Source of the DNA: Streptomyces rapamycinicus NRRL 5491
Lineage (GTDB): Bacteria; Actinomycetota; Actinomycetes; Streptomycetales; Streptomycetaceae
Assembly (NCBI RefSeq): GCF_024298965.1
Contig: NZ_CP085193.1
Location: 2,294,001-2,358,000, forward strand
DNA: 64,000 bases
Direction of reading: 5' to 3'
In this document: positions 57,768 to 64,000 of the stretch, one piece after another
Layout: every line of letters begins with the position of its first letter
Position numbering within the stretch: the first letter of the stretch is position 1
Translations under genes and position numbers: made by a program
Notes under the pieces: generated by a model
What the model was told of the DNA's origin: nothing
Database searches by the model: none
What the model saw: the letters and a program-made list of their open reading frames with translations, nothing else

Positions 57768-58433
57768 TTGTCCGACCTTCCACGCCGCCGCCTTCCACGC
57801 CGTCTTGCCCAGCTCTACGTGGGGCTGGTGCTCTACGGCGTGTCCATGGGGCTCCAGTTGCGTGCCATGCTCGGTCTCGACCCGTGGGACGCCTTCCACC
57901 AGGGCGTCTCCGAGCACATCTCGCTGTCGATCGGCACGGTGACGGTCGTCGTCGGCGTCGCCACGCTGCTGCTGTGGCTCCCGCTGCGCCAGCGACCGGG
58001 TCTTGGCACGGTGTCGAACGTGCTGGTGATCGGGCCTGTGATGGACGGCACACTGTGGCTGATACCGGAGCCGGAGGCGCTGGCGGTGCGGATTCCGCTG
58101 CTGCTCTTCGCGATCGTGCTGTGCGGGGCGGCCACCGGGCTCTACATCTCGGCGAGGTTCGGGCCGGGCCCGCGGGACGGGCTGATGACGGGGCTGCACC
58201 GGCGCACCGGGTGGTCGATCCGGCTGGTGCGGACCGGGATCGAGCTGGCGGTGCTGGTCACCGGCTTCGTGCTGGGCGGCTCGGTGGGGGTGGGCACGGT
58301 GCTGTTCGCGCTGGCCATCGGGCCGCTGTCGCAGTTCTTCCTGCGTGTCTTCGCGATCCCCGCACCCGCCGGGACGGGCTCTGGGATCGTGGCGCGCGGC
58401 GGCGCCGAGACCCAGGTCCGGGACCTGATTTAG
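57768..58433 (+). CDS. YczE/YitT-like membrane protein
   Basis: A 221-residue integral membrane protein with about five helices. Family features are LYGVSMGLQLRAMLGLDPWDAFHQGVSE near the start and GLYISARFGPGPRDGLMTGLHRRTGW in the middle. The start is a rare TTG with AGGAG 8 nt upstream; no ATG or GTG fits. The function of YczE proteins is not settled, though they recur beside MocR regulators as here. Confidence 0.88.
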   Translation: MSDLPRRRLPRRLAQLYVGLVLYGVSMGLQLRAMLGLDPWDAFHQGVSEHISLSIGTVTVVVGVATLLLWLPLRQRPGLGTVSNVLVIGPVMDGTLWLIPEPEALAVRIPLLLFAIVLCGAATGLYISARFGPGPRDGLMTGLHRRTGWSIRLVRTGIELAVLVTGFVLGGSVGVGTVLFALAIGPLSQFFLRVFAIPAPAGTGSGIVARGGAETQVRDLI

Positions 58434-58602
58434 GGCTGGGGCCGTCGGGGCGGTAGTGTACGCCCTTGGCCTACCAGGCGGACCGTTACTGCGCGCTAAA
58501 GTACCAGAAACGCTGGGTGACATCTGCTGCCAGATGTGACAAACCGGGCGCCTGTGGGTAGAACAACGGGGCGGCACGACGGGCGACGCATGTCCCAATA
58601 CG

Positions 58603-58628
58603 GGAATCTTCACCGCCGACCGGACGTT
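58603..58628 (+). promoter_or_regulatory. rbpA: Sigma-R promoter of rbpA
   Basis: GGAAT (58603-58607), 18 bp, GTT (58626-58628), the exact consensus of the thiol-stress sigma factor SigR. rbpA is a known SigR target in S. coelicolor. It lies about 60 bp upstream of the start codon. Confidence 0.85.
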
Positions 58629-58689
58629 GACCGGATGACGACGACAGCGACACCTGTCCTGTGGGCGACAAGCCCGGGAGGCACGATTC

Positions 58690-59064
58690 ATGAGTGAGCG
58701 AGCTCTTCGCGGCACGCGACTCGTGGTGACCAGCTACGAGACCGACCGCGGCATCGATCTGGCACCGCGCCAGGCGGTGGAGTACGCATGCCAGAACGGC
58801 CATCGATTCGAGATGCCGTTCTCGGTAGAGGCGGAGATCCCGCCGGAGTGGGAGTGCAAGGCGTGCGGCGCCATGGCACTCCTTGTCGACGGCGATGGTC
58901 CAGAGGAGAAGAAGGGCAAGCCCGCGCGCACGCATTGGGACATGCTCATGGAGCGGCGCACCCGCGAGGAGCTGGAGGAGGTGCTGGCCGAGCGGCTGGC
59001 GGTTCTGCGCTCCGGTGCCATGAACATCGCCGTGCATCCGCGGGACACCCGTAAGTCTGCCTGA
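58690..59064 (+). CDS. rbpA: RNA polymerase-binding protein RbpA
   Basis: A 124-residue actinobacterial factor that binds RNA polymerase and the principal sigma factor and stabilises the open complex. The zinc-binding residues Cys34, His38, Cys56 and Cys59 lie in CQNGHRF and WECKACG, at the positions reported for S. coelicolor RbpA. The basic linker KKGKPARTHWDML and the C-terminal sigma-interaction helix REELEEVLAERLAVLR are complete. The gene stands alone between a SigR promoter and a strong terminator. Confidence 0.97.
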   Translation: MSERALRGTRLVVTSYETDRGIDLAPRQAVEYACQNGHRFEMPFSVEAEIPPEWECKACGAMALLVDGDGPEEKKGKPARTHWDMLMERRTREELEEVLAERLAVLRSGAMNIAVHPRDTRKSA

Positions 59065-59099
59065 ACCGAGCGGCAGACTTGAGATAACAACTGAAGTAC

Positions 59100-59138
59100 A
59101 AGGGCCGGGGCCACTGCCGAGCAGTGGCCCCGGCCCTT
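59100..59138. terminator. Terminator between rbpA and the FxsA-like gene
   Basis: A perfect 18-bp stem, AAGGGCCGGGGCCACTGC, with a 3-nt CGA loop. It lies between convergent genes and probably serves both strands. Confidence 0.85.
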
Positions 59139-59191
59139 GTGTGCCCTTCGGGCCAGCTGGGGTATGCCCTTCGCGCCCGCTGGGCCGTGTC

Positions 59192-59791
59192 TCAGCCCCG
59201 GTCGCGCGGCCGCAGCCCGGGGCCCGGCTCTCCGTCGCCGTCCCGGTCCCGGTCGTCCCCGTCCCGTATCACCTCGCCCCGGATGACGGTGCCCTGCTCC
59301 GGCCGCTCCTGCCCGTCCCGGCGCTCCCACTGCTCACGGGCCTGGCGGAAGGGGTCGGACGGCGATCCGGGGACGAAGCCCATCCGGCGCGACAGCGCGC
59401 TCTCCGCGCGGCGCCGCAGCAGTGCCCGGGTCGGCGGGAACAGGCATACCAGCGCGGCCACGTCCGAGATCAGCCCCGGCACCATGAGCAGCAGCCCGCC
59501 GAGCATCGTGAAGGAGCTTCCCGGCCGCGCGGCGGGCTCCTCGGCGCCCGGCCGCATCGACCCGGCCAGGCTCTGCCACGCCCGGCGGCCGCCCCGCTTG
59601 ACCACGGCCCCGCCCACCACCACGCCCGCGACCAGCAGCAGGAAGACGGTCAGCCCGCCGGCGACGTCCGCCACCAGGGTCAGCAGCCAGATCTCCAGCA
59701 CCAGCCAGGCGGCGATCCCCAGCGGTACGAAGGTGCGGGCGCGTGAGCGCTTCGGGCGGGTCGGGTCGCTCTGCTGCGATGCGCCGGTCAT
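59192..59791 (-). CDS. fxsA: FxsA-family membrane protein
   Basis: About 199 residues with the FxsA domain: two membrane helices (FVPLGIAAWLVLEIWLLTLVA and GGLTVFLLLVAGVVVGGAVV), then MLGGLLLMVPGLISDVAALVCLFPPTR. E. coli FxsA relieves phage T7 exclusion by F; its role in Streptomyces is unknown. Two adjacent ATG codons (59794 and 59791) are possible starts behind GGAGG. The acidic-polar tail (RDGDDRDRDGDGE) is repetitive. Confidence 0.88.
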   Translation of the reverse strand: MTGASQQSDPTRPKRSRARTFVPLGIAAWLVLEIWLLTLVADVAGGLTVFLLLVAGVVVGGAVVKRGGRRAWQSLAGSMRPGAEEPAARPGSSFTMLGGLLLMVPGLISDVAALVCLFPPTRALLRRRAESALSRRMGFVPGSPSDPFRQAREQWERRDGQERPEQGTVIRGEVIRDGDDRDRDGDGEPGPGLRPRDRG

Positions 59792-59992
59792 CATGCCTCC
59801 AAGTGTGCCGGGGCCCGTGACCGATGCGGAGCGCGGGTCGCATGGCCAAGGGGATCGAGGGGATCTCATCGGTTCCAACGCGCGAGGGGTCCCGATGGGT
59901 CCAGGAGTCCTCGAGGAGACCGGGCGGAATCCGCGAAGACGCGAGGTATCGGCGGCGGCGGGCCGGGTACCCGCCGCCGACGGAGGTGTCGA

Positions 59993-60157
59993 ATGACGGC
60001 TGTGCTGGAGGTCCTCGTGTGGTGGGCGGCGCTGACCGGGATCTGGCTGGTGCTGATCAGCACCGTGGACCCCCTGGAGCTCCTGGTCGGGTCGGCCTCC
60101 GCGCTGGCCGCCGCCGTGCTCGCGCGCGCCGGGCGCCGGGCGGTGACGGACCGGTGA
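59993..60157 (+). CDS. mrpE: Short MrpE-like subunit
   Basis: A 54-residue membrane protein with GGAGG 6 nt upstream of the ATG. Two hydrophobic stretches (VLVWWAALTGIWLVLIS and LLVGSASALAAAVLA) match the N-terminal hairpin of MnhE/MrpE proteins, where W..LVL...P.ELLVG..AA..A is typical. Full MrpE has about 150 residues, so the soluble half is absent. The stop overlaps the next GTG. It is the first gene of the antiporter operon. Confidence 0.7.
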   Translation: MTAVLEVLVWWAALTGIWLVLISTVDPLELLVGSASALAAAVLARAGRRAVTDR

Positions 60158-60588
60158 GCACTTCCGACGGCTGGCTGGCGGCGGCGCTGGTGCCGCTGCT
60201 CGCGCTCCTACCGGTGCTGTGGCGGATCGCCTACGGCTCGCCGAGGGACCGGCTGATCGGCCAGAACCTCACCTCGCTGCTGGCCGGTCTGGTGCTGCTG
60301 CTTGCCGCGCGGGGCTTCCACCGGACCTCGTACAACGATGTGGCGCTGGTGGTCAGCGTGCTCGGGCCCACCGGCACGCTGATCTACGCCCGCTTCCTGG
60401 ACGTCCTGCCCGACTCCCGGCTGGTGCGCTGGACGGCGCTGGTGGGGGTGCCCGCCACGGTGCTGCCGCTGTGCGCGGCGGCCGCGCCCGGCCGGGCCAT
60501 GGTGAAGCTGCTGCTGATCGGCGCGCTGCTGATCGCGGGCAGCGTGGTGACCAGCGGCCGCGGCGGTAAGGGGGGCGTCACGGCATGA
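60154..60588 (+). CDS. mrpF: MrpF-like subunit with a degenerate MrpG-like end
   Basis: 144 residues. The first ~85 match MnhF: helices with RIAYGSPRDRLIGQN and VALVVSVLGPTGTLIYARFL (family signature RGPT..DRI.A.N, D.AL..A..GF..T...AR). The rest adds two more helices, ending MVKLLLIGALLIAGSVVTS, close to the end of MrpG subunits. It looks like an F-G fusion in which most of G is missing. GTG start, coupled on both sides. Confidence 0.75.
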   Translation: MSTSDGWLAAALVPLLALLPVLWRIAYGSPRDRLIGQNLTSLLAGLVLLLAARGFHRTSYNDVALVVSVLGPTGTLIYARFLDVLPDSRLVRWTALVGVPATVLPLCAAAAPGRAMVKLLLIGALLIAGSVVTSGRGGKGGVTA

Positions 60589-60866
60589 CCGATGTGCTGA
60601 TCGTCGTGGCCCTGCTGCTGGTCGCGGGCGCCGCCACCGCCGCCGTGCTCAACCGGGACCCGGTGCGGCAGGCGCTGGTGCTGTCCTTCCTCGGGCTGGC
60701 GCTTGCCCTGCTGTTCACCTTCCTCCAGGCGCCGGACGTCGCGCTCTCGCAGCTCGCCGTCGGCTCCGCGGTGACGCCCCTGATGATCCTGCTGACCGTG
60801 CGCAAGGTGCGGCGCCGCCCGGGGAGCGACGACGGCGTGGACAAGCCGGCGGGCCGGGAGCGATGA
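60585..60866 (+). CDS. DUF4040 (MbhD/MrpA C-terminal-like) subunit
   Basis: A 93-residue protein with three helices. The DUF4040 signature is present: RDPVRQALVLSFLGLALALLFTFLQAPDVALSQLAVGSAVTP, here spanning residues 24-66, with the key APDVALSQLAVG. In full Mrp systems this domain is part of the MrpA C-terminus; in archaeal hydrogenase-linked complexes it is the separate subunit MbhD. The basic tail is cytoplasmic. Overlaps of 4 bp join it to both neighbours. Confidence 0.85.
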   Translation: MTDVLIVVALLLVAGAATAAVLNRDPVRQALVLSFLGLALALLFTFLQAPDVALSQLAVGSAVTPLMILLTVRKVRRRPGSDDGVDKPAGRER

Positions 60867-61672
60867 GTTCCCGGGTCCGGCTGTGGGTCTTCCTGGTGGG
60901 CGCCGCCGGGTTCGCCGCGCTGTTCGCCGCGGCCTGCTTCGACCTGCCGGCGTTCGGCACCGTCCCCCACCCGTACGGCGCCCGGGCCATGCACGCCGCC
61001 CTGAGCCATCACACGGCCAATGTGATCGCGTCCGTCAACTTCGATCTGCGCGCCTTCGACACGCTCGGCGAGGAGACCATCCTCTTCTCGGCCGTCATCG
61101 GCACCGTGGTGCTGCTCCGCCAGGCCCGGGACGAGCACCGTAAGGATCCCGAGCCCGCCACGATCCATCCCCCGGTGCGCCGGTTCGCGCTGCTGACGCT
61201 GCCGCTCGCGCTGCTGGTGGGCCTCTATGTGATCGCGCACGGCCAGATCAGCCCGGGCGGCGGCTTCCAGGGCGGGGTGGTCACGGCCACCGCGCTGCAT
61301 CTGCTCTACATCGCCGCCGACTACCGGGCCCTGGAGCGGGTCCGCCCGCTGACGCTCTACGAGATCGGGGAGGCCGCCGGGGAGGCGGCGTACGTGATCA
61401 CCGGGTTCGCGGCCGTCCTCGCGGGGTCGGCGTTCCTGACCAACGTCCTGCCCTTCGGCACCCTCGCGACCCTGTCCTCCGGCGGCACGGCGATGGTGCT
61501 CAACGCGGCCGTCGGCCTGGAGGTCACCAGCGGGATCGTGGTCCTGCTGGCCCGGTTCCTGGACCAGGCGGTGGAGATCGAGGAGCCCGGGGAAGACGAC
61601 GGGAACCCGCGGCACACGGGAGGCAGCGGGGGCAGCGGGGGCAGCGGGGGCAATGGAGACGACGAGAGGTAG
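60863..61672 (+). CDS. mrpB: MrpB-like subunit with MbhE-like N-terminus
   Basis: 269 residues. The first ~90 (helix, then HTANVIASVNFDLRAFDTLGEETILF) match MbhE/the extreme MrpA C-terminus with its conserved FDTLGE. The rest is the MnhB domain: LLTLPLALLVGLYVIAHGQISPGGGFQGGVV, with the invariant G...PGGGFQGG, then LYEIGEAAGEAAYVITG. A Gly/Ser-rich tail, GGSGGSGGSGGNG, ends it. It forms part of the membrane arm of the antiporter. Confidence 0.9.
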   Translation: MSSRVRLWVFLVGAAGFAALFAAACFDLPAFGTVPHPYGARAMHAALSHHTANVIASVNFDLRAFDTLGEETILFSAVIGTVVLLRQARDEHRKDPEPATIHPPVRRFALLTLPLALLVGLYVIAHGQISPGGGFQGGVVTATALHLLYIAADYRALERVRPLTLYEIGEAAGEAAYVITGFAAVLAGSAFLTNVLPFGTLATLSSGGTAMVLNAAVGLEVTSGIVVLLARFLDQAVEIEEPGEDDGNPRHTGGSGGSGGSGGNGDDER

Positions 61673-61677
61673 CGAGC

Positions 61678-62022
61678 GTGACGGTCCTGCCGTATCTGGT
61701 CGCCGGATGGATCTTTCTGATCGGTGTGTACGGGCTGGTGACCAGCCGGGACCTCATCCATGCCGTGGGATGCCTGGCCGTCACCCAGTCCTCCACCTAT
61801 GTACTGCTGCTCGCCGTGGGCTACCGGAACGGCGGCACCGCCCCGGTCTTCGCCGACGCGCCCACGAACAGCCGGGTGGTCGACCCGGTCGTCCAGGCGC
61901 TCACCCTCACCGACATCGTGGTGGGCGCGACCGTGACCGCGCTGCTGCTCGCGCTCGTCGTCCAGCTCCGCAAACGCCATGGCACGGTCGACCCGGACGC
62001 CCTGTCCGAGCTGAAGGGCTGA
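61678..62022 (+). CDS. mrpC: MrpC-like subunit (NuoK family)
   Basis: 114 residues with three helices. GVYGLVTSRDLIHAVGCLAVTQSSTYVLLLAVGY corresponds to MnhC/NuoK, and DPVVQALTLTDIVVGATVTALLLAL carries the invariant P..QAL.LT.IVIG. It starts at a GTG, 5 bp after the mrpB stop. It packs against the MrpD antiporter subunit. Confidence 0.93.
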   Translation: MTVLPYLVAGWIFLIGVYGLVTSRDLIHAVGCLAVTQSSTYVLLLAVGYRNGGTAPVFADAPTNSRVVDPVVQALTLTDIVVGATVTALLLALVVQLRKRHGTVDPDALSELKG

Positions 62023-62026
62023 CCGG

Positions 62027-63841
62027 GTGGACACCACGCGACTGCTGCCGCTGGTGGTGGCGCTGCCGCTGCTGGGCGCGGCGGTGCTGGTGGCCACCGG
62101 ACGGCGGCTGCCCCGGCTGGTCTCCGACATCGTCGGCTGCGCCTTCGCCGCCGCCACCGCCGCCACGGCGCTCCTGGTGCTGTTCCGGGCCGGCCGTCCC
62201 GGACCGGGGACGTATCCGGTGGAGTGGGTGGGCGGCTGGCGGCGGGTGGGCATCGTGCTGGTCGGCGATCCACTGGGGGCCGGGCTCGCGGCGCTGGTCT
62301 CGCTGCTCGTCGTCGCCGTCCTCGTCTACTCCTGGCGCTACTTCGAGGAGCCGCCGCGCCGTCACACCGGCTCCTTCCCCGCGCTGATCCTGGTGTTCCA
62401 GGCGGGCATGTGCGGTTTCGCGCTGACCGGCGACCTGTTCAACGCCTTCGTCTCCTTCGAGCTGATGGGCGTGGTCGCCTACGCGCTGACCGGCTTCCGC
62501 GTGGAGGACCCCAAACCGCTGCAGGGCGCGCTGGCCTTCGGGGTGGTGAACTCCCTCGGCGGCTACGTCACCTTGCTGGGCGTCACACTGCTCTACGCGC
62601 GCACCGGGGAACTGGGGTTCGCCCAGATCGGGCGGAGGCTGGACACGGACGGGCCGGACGGGCCGGTGCTCGCCGCGTTCGTCCTGGTGACCACCGGGCT
62701 GCTGGTGAAGGCGGCCGCCGTTCCGTTCCACTTCTGGCTGCCCGACGCACACGCGGTCGCCCCGACACCGGTGTGCATGCTGCTGTCCGGGGTGATGGTG
62801 GAGCTCGGTGTCTACGGGGTCGCCCGGGTCTACTGGACGGTCTTCTCCGGACCCGGAGGGCTCTCCCACCCCGACTTCACCCGCGCCCTGCTGGTGCTGG
62901 GCGTCCTCACGGCGCTCCTGGGCGCGGTGATGTGCTGGCAGCAGCGCCATCTCAAACGGCTGCTGGCGTTGTCGACCGTGGCCCACACCGGGCTGTTCCT
63001 GATCGGCGTCGCCGTGCTGACCCCCGAGGGGATCTCGGGCACCGCGCTGTACGTGCTGGGCCACGCGGGTGTGAAGGCGGCGCTCTTCGCCTGCGCCGGG
63101 GTGCTGCTGGACCGGTACGCGACCGTGGACGAGCACGAGCTGTTCGGCCGGGCCCGGGAACTGCCGGCGGTCGGCGTGCTGTTCGCGGTGGGCGGGCTGG
63201 GCCTGTGCGGGCTGCCGCCGTTCGGCTCCGGGCTCGGCAAGGCCGCCGCGGAGGAGGCCGCGGGGCACACCGCCGGATGGCTGCCCGCGCTCTACGTCCT
63301 GGTGTCGGCGGTGACCGGGGGCGCGGTGCTGCGCGCCGGGCTGCGGATCTTCGCCGGAGTGGGCCGGCGGCCCCGGGACGAGGAGGAGGGCGGCCCGGAG
63401 ACCACCGGCGAGGAGGAGCCCGAGACCCGCGGCCGCCTCGGGCGCATCCCGGTGCCACTGCTGGCGGTGCCCGCCGCGCTGCTGGCCGCGTCGCTGGCCC
63501 TCGGGGTGATCCCGGCCGTCGGGTCCGCGGTCGGCCGGGCCGGGGCGCTGTTCACTGACACCGGCGGCTACCGCCGGACGGTCCTCGACGGACACGCCGC
63601 GGCCGCCCCGGCGCATCCGCCACCGCACTGGCAGCTGACCGGGATCCTGCTCGGGCTGCTCTCCGCGGCCCTCGCCATCACCCTGGCCACACTGGCGGTG
63701 CGGCGGCCGGTCCACACCGGGACGGCCGCGCTACTCGCGCCCGTACGACGACTGCAGTCCGGGCATATCGGCGACTACGTCGCCTGGCTGATCGCCGGGA
63801 CGGCGCTGCTCACGGTGCTGACCGTCCCGGGGGTCCACTGA
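62027..63841 (+). CDS. mrpD: MrpD-like proton-translocating antiporter subunit (NuoN/M family)
   Basis: A 604-residue membrane protein with about 14 or more helices. Proton-path motifs are SFELMGVVAYALTGF (conserved Glu of TM5) and LLVKAAAVPFHFWLPDAHAVAPTPV (conserved Lys of TM7 with the WLPDAH signature). KRLLALSTVAHTGLFLIG carries the second key Lys region. A charged cytoplasmic loop (RPRDEEEGGPETTGEEEPE) lies before the last helices. It starts 4 bp after mrpC. It is the only large antiporter subunit in the cluster. Confidence 0.93.
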   Translation: MDTTRLLPLVVALPLLGAAVLVATGRRLPRLVSDIVGCAFAAATAATALLVLFRAGRPGPGTYPVEWVGGWRRVGIVLVGDPLGAGLAALVSLLVVAVLVYSWRYFEEPPRRHTGSFPALILVFQAGMCGFALTGDLFNAFVSFELMGVVAYALTGFRVEDPKPLQGALAFGVVNSLGGYVTLLGVTLLYARTGELGFAQIGRRLDTDGPDGPVLAAFVLVTTGLLVKAAAVPFHFWLPDAHAVAPTPVCMLLSGVMVELGVYGVARVYWTVFSGPGGLSHPDFTRALLVLGVLTALLGAVMCWQQRHLKRLLALSTVAHTGLFLIGVAVLTPEGISGTALYVLGHAGVKAALFACAGVLLDRYATVDEHELFGRARELPAVGVLFAVGGLGLCGLPPFGSGLGKAAAEEAAGHTAGWLPALYVLVSAVTGGAVLRAGLRIFAGVGRRPRDEEEGGPETTGEEEPETRGRLGRIPVPLLAVPAALLAASLALGVIPAVGSAVGRAGALFTDTGGYRRTVLDGHAAAAPAHPPPHWQLTGILLGLLSAALAITLATLAVRRPVHTGTAALLAPVRRLQSGHIGDYVAWLIAGTALLTVLTVPGVH

Positions 63842-63847
63842 GCCGCC

Positions 63848-63870
63848 GGGACCGGGGCGCGCCCGGTCCC
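63848..63870. terminator. Terminator between mrpD and the Rho_N-like gene
   Basis: GGGACCGGG, 5-nt GCGCG, CCCGGTCCC: a perfect 9-bp stem between convergent genes, 7 bp after the mrpD stop. Confidence 0.65.
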
Positions 63871-63875
63871 ATGGG

Positions 63876-64000
63876 TCAGCGGTGGCGCAGTGCCGAGATC
63901 AGCTGGCTCTTGGACATCTGGGATCTGCCCTCGATGCCCGCCTTCTGGGCCTCGCGGTACAGGTCCTCCTTGGTCCGCGTCTCCATGCCGCCCGACTTGG
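63876..64000 (-). CDS. C-terminal part of a Rho_N-like small protein (cut by window end)
   Basis: Only the last 41 codons are visible. They read KSGGMETRTKEDLYREAQKA and then GIEGRSQMSKSQLISALRHR before the stop. The pattern of two short helices with KEDLYREAQK and GRSQMSKSQLI resembles the Rho N-terminal/SAP-like fold found in small Streptomyces proteins often labelled plasmid stabilisation or Rho termination factor N-terminal domain. The start lies to the right of the window, although the internal ATG in GGMETRTK cannot be ruled out. Confidence 0.6.
   Translation of the reverse strand, partial: KSGGMETRTKEDLYREAQKAGIEGRSQMSKSQLISALRHR

Overview
This is a very GC-rich (roughly 72%) actinobacterial chromosome segment, almost certainly Streptomyces. 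Codon third positions are nearly all G or C, GTG starts and 4-bp stop/start overlaps are common, and the right part carries genes typical of Streptomyces: rbpA with a sigma-R promoter, and the sporulation pair smeA-sffA. The window opens inside a gene and ends inside another.

Left third (1-25.5 kb): a carbohydrate locus built around L-rhamnose. After the 3' end of a sugar MFS transporter and a universal stress protein come two near-duplicate LacI regulators, a secreted BNR_4 beta-propeller protein whose conserved residues fit the ulvan/rhamnosyl-glucuronate lyases, and the minus-strand operon rhaT-rhaP-rhaQ-rhaS-rhaM (uptake plus mutarotase). Divergent from it run a secreted GH78/CBM67 alpha-L-rhamnosidase, rhaI, rhaEW (aldolase plus dehydrogenase), rhaB and lutABC. 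Together these cover release, import, anomer conversion, isomerisation, phosphorylation, cleavage to DHAP and lactaldehyde, oxidation to lactate and oxidation to pyruvate. Three promoters (rhaT, GH78, rhaI) have the same layout: TTGACG, a 17-18 bp spacer, a TA-type -10, then a TGAA..TTCA LacI-type operator. Between rhaI and rhaEW sit two minus-strand mobile elements end to end: a group II intron (features of class C) and a TnpB-only IS200/IS605-like element.

Middle (25.6-41.2 kb): a small conserved protein, a MecA_N-type penicillin-binding protein and a DUF4180 protein, followed by a second sugar module. This has a ROK regulator, a binding-protein-dependent ABC importer, a GH2 beta-galactosidase, a DUF2264 protein and a CE12-like acetylesterase, with a CebR-like box and a second LacI-type palindrome. 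Housekeeping genes follow: a PrxQ/Bcp peroxiredoxin, a small unknown and an amidase.

41.2-48.7 kb is an export and oxidation cassette: an MMPL exporter, a NarL-type two-component pair, a FAD monooxygenase and an MFS exporter. It is bracketed by a ~124-bp inverted repeat that lies just upstream of each exporter gene.

Right part (48.7-64 kb): a serine hydrolase, a GH16 glucanase, two ROK regulators (one promoter has a DasR/chitinase-type box), an ankyrin protein, smeA-sffA, a divergent MocR regulator and YczE-like membrane protein, rbpA, an FxsA-like protein, and a compact six-gene Mrp-type antiporter operon without the MrpA N-terminal antiporter subunit. The last gene (minus strand, cut by the window end) has a Rho_N-like tail.

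No tRNA, rRNA or CRISPR array was seen. Family assignments come from reading motifs and from memory of the families; no database search was run.
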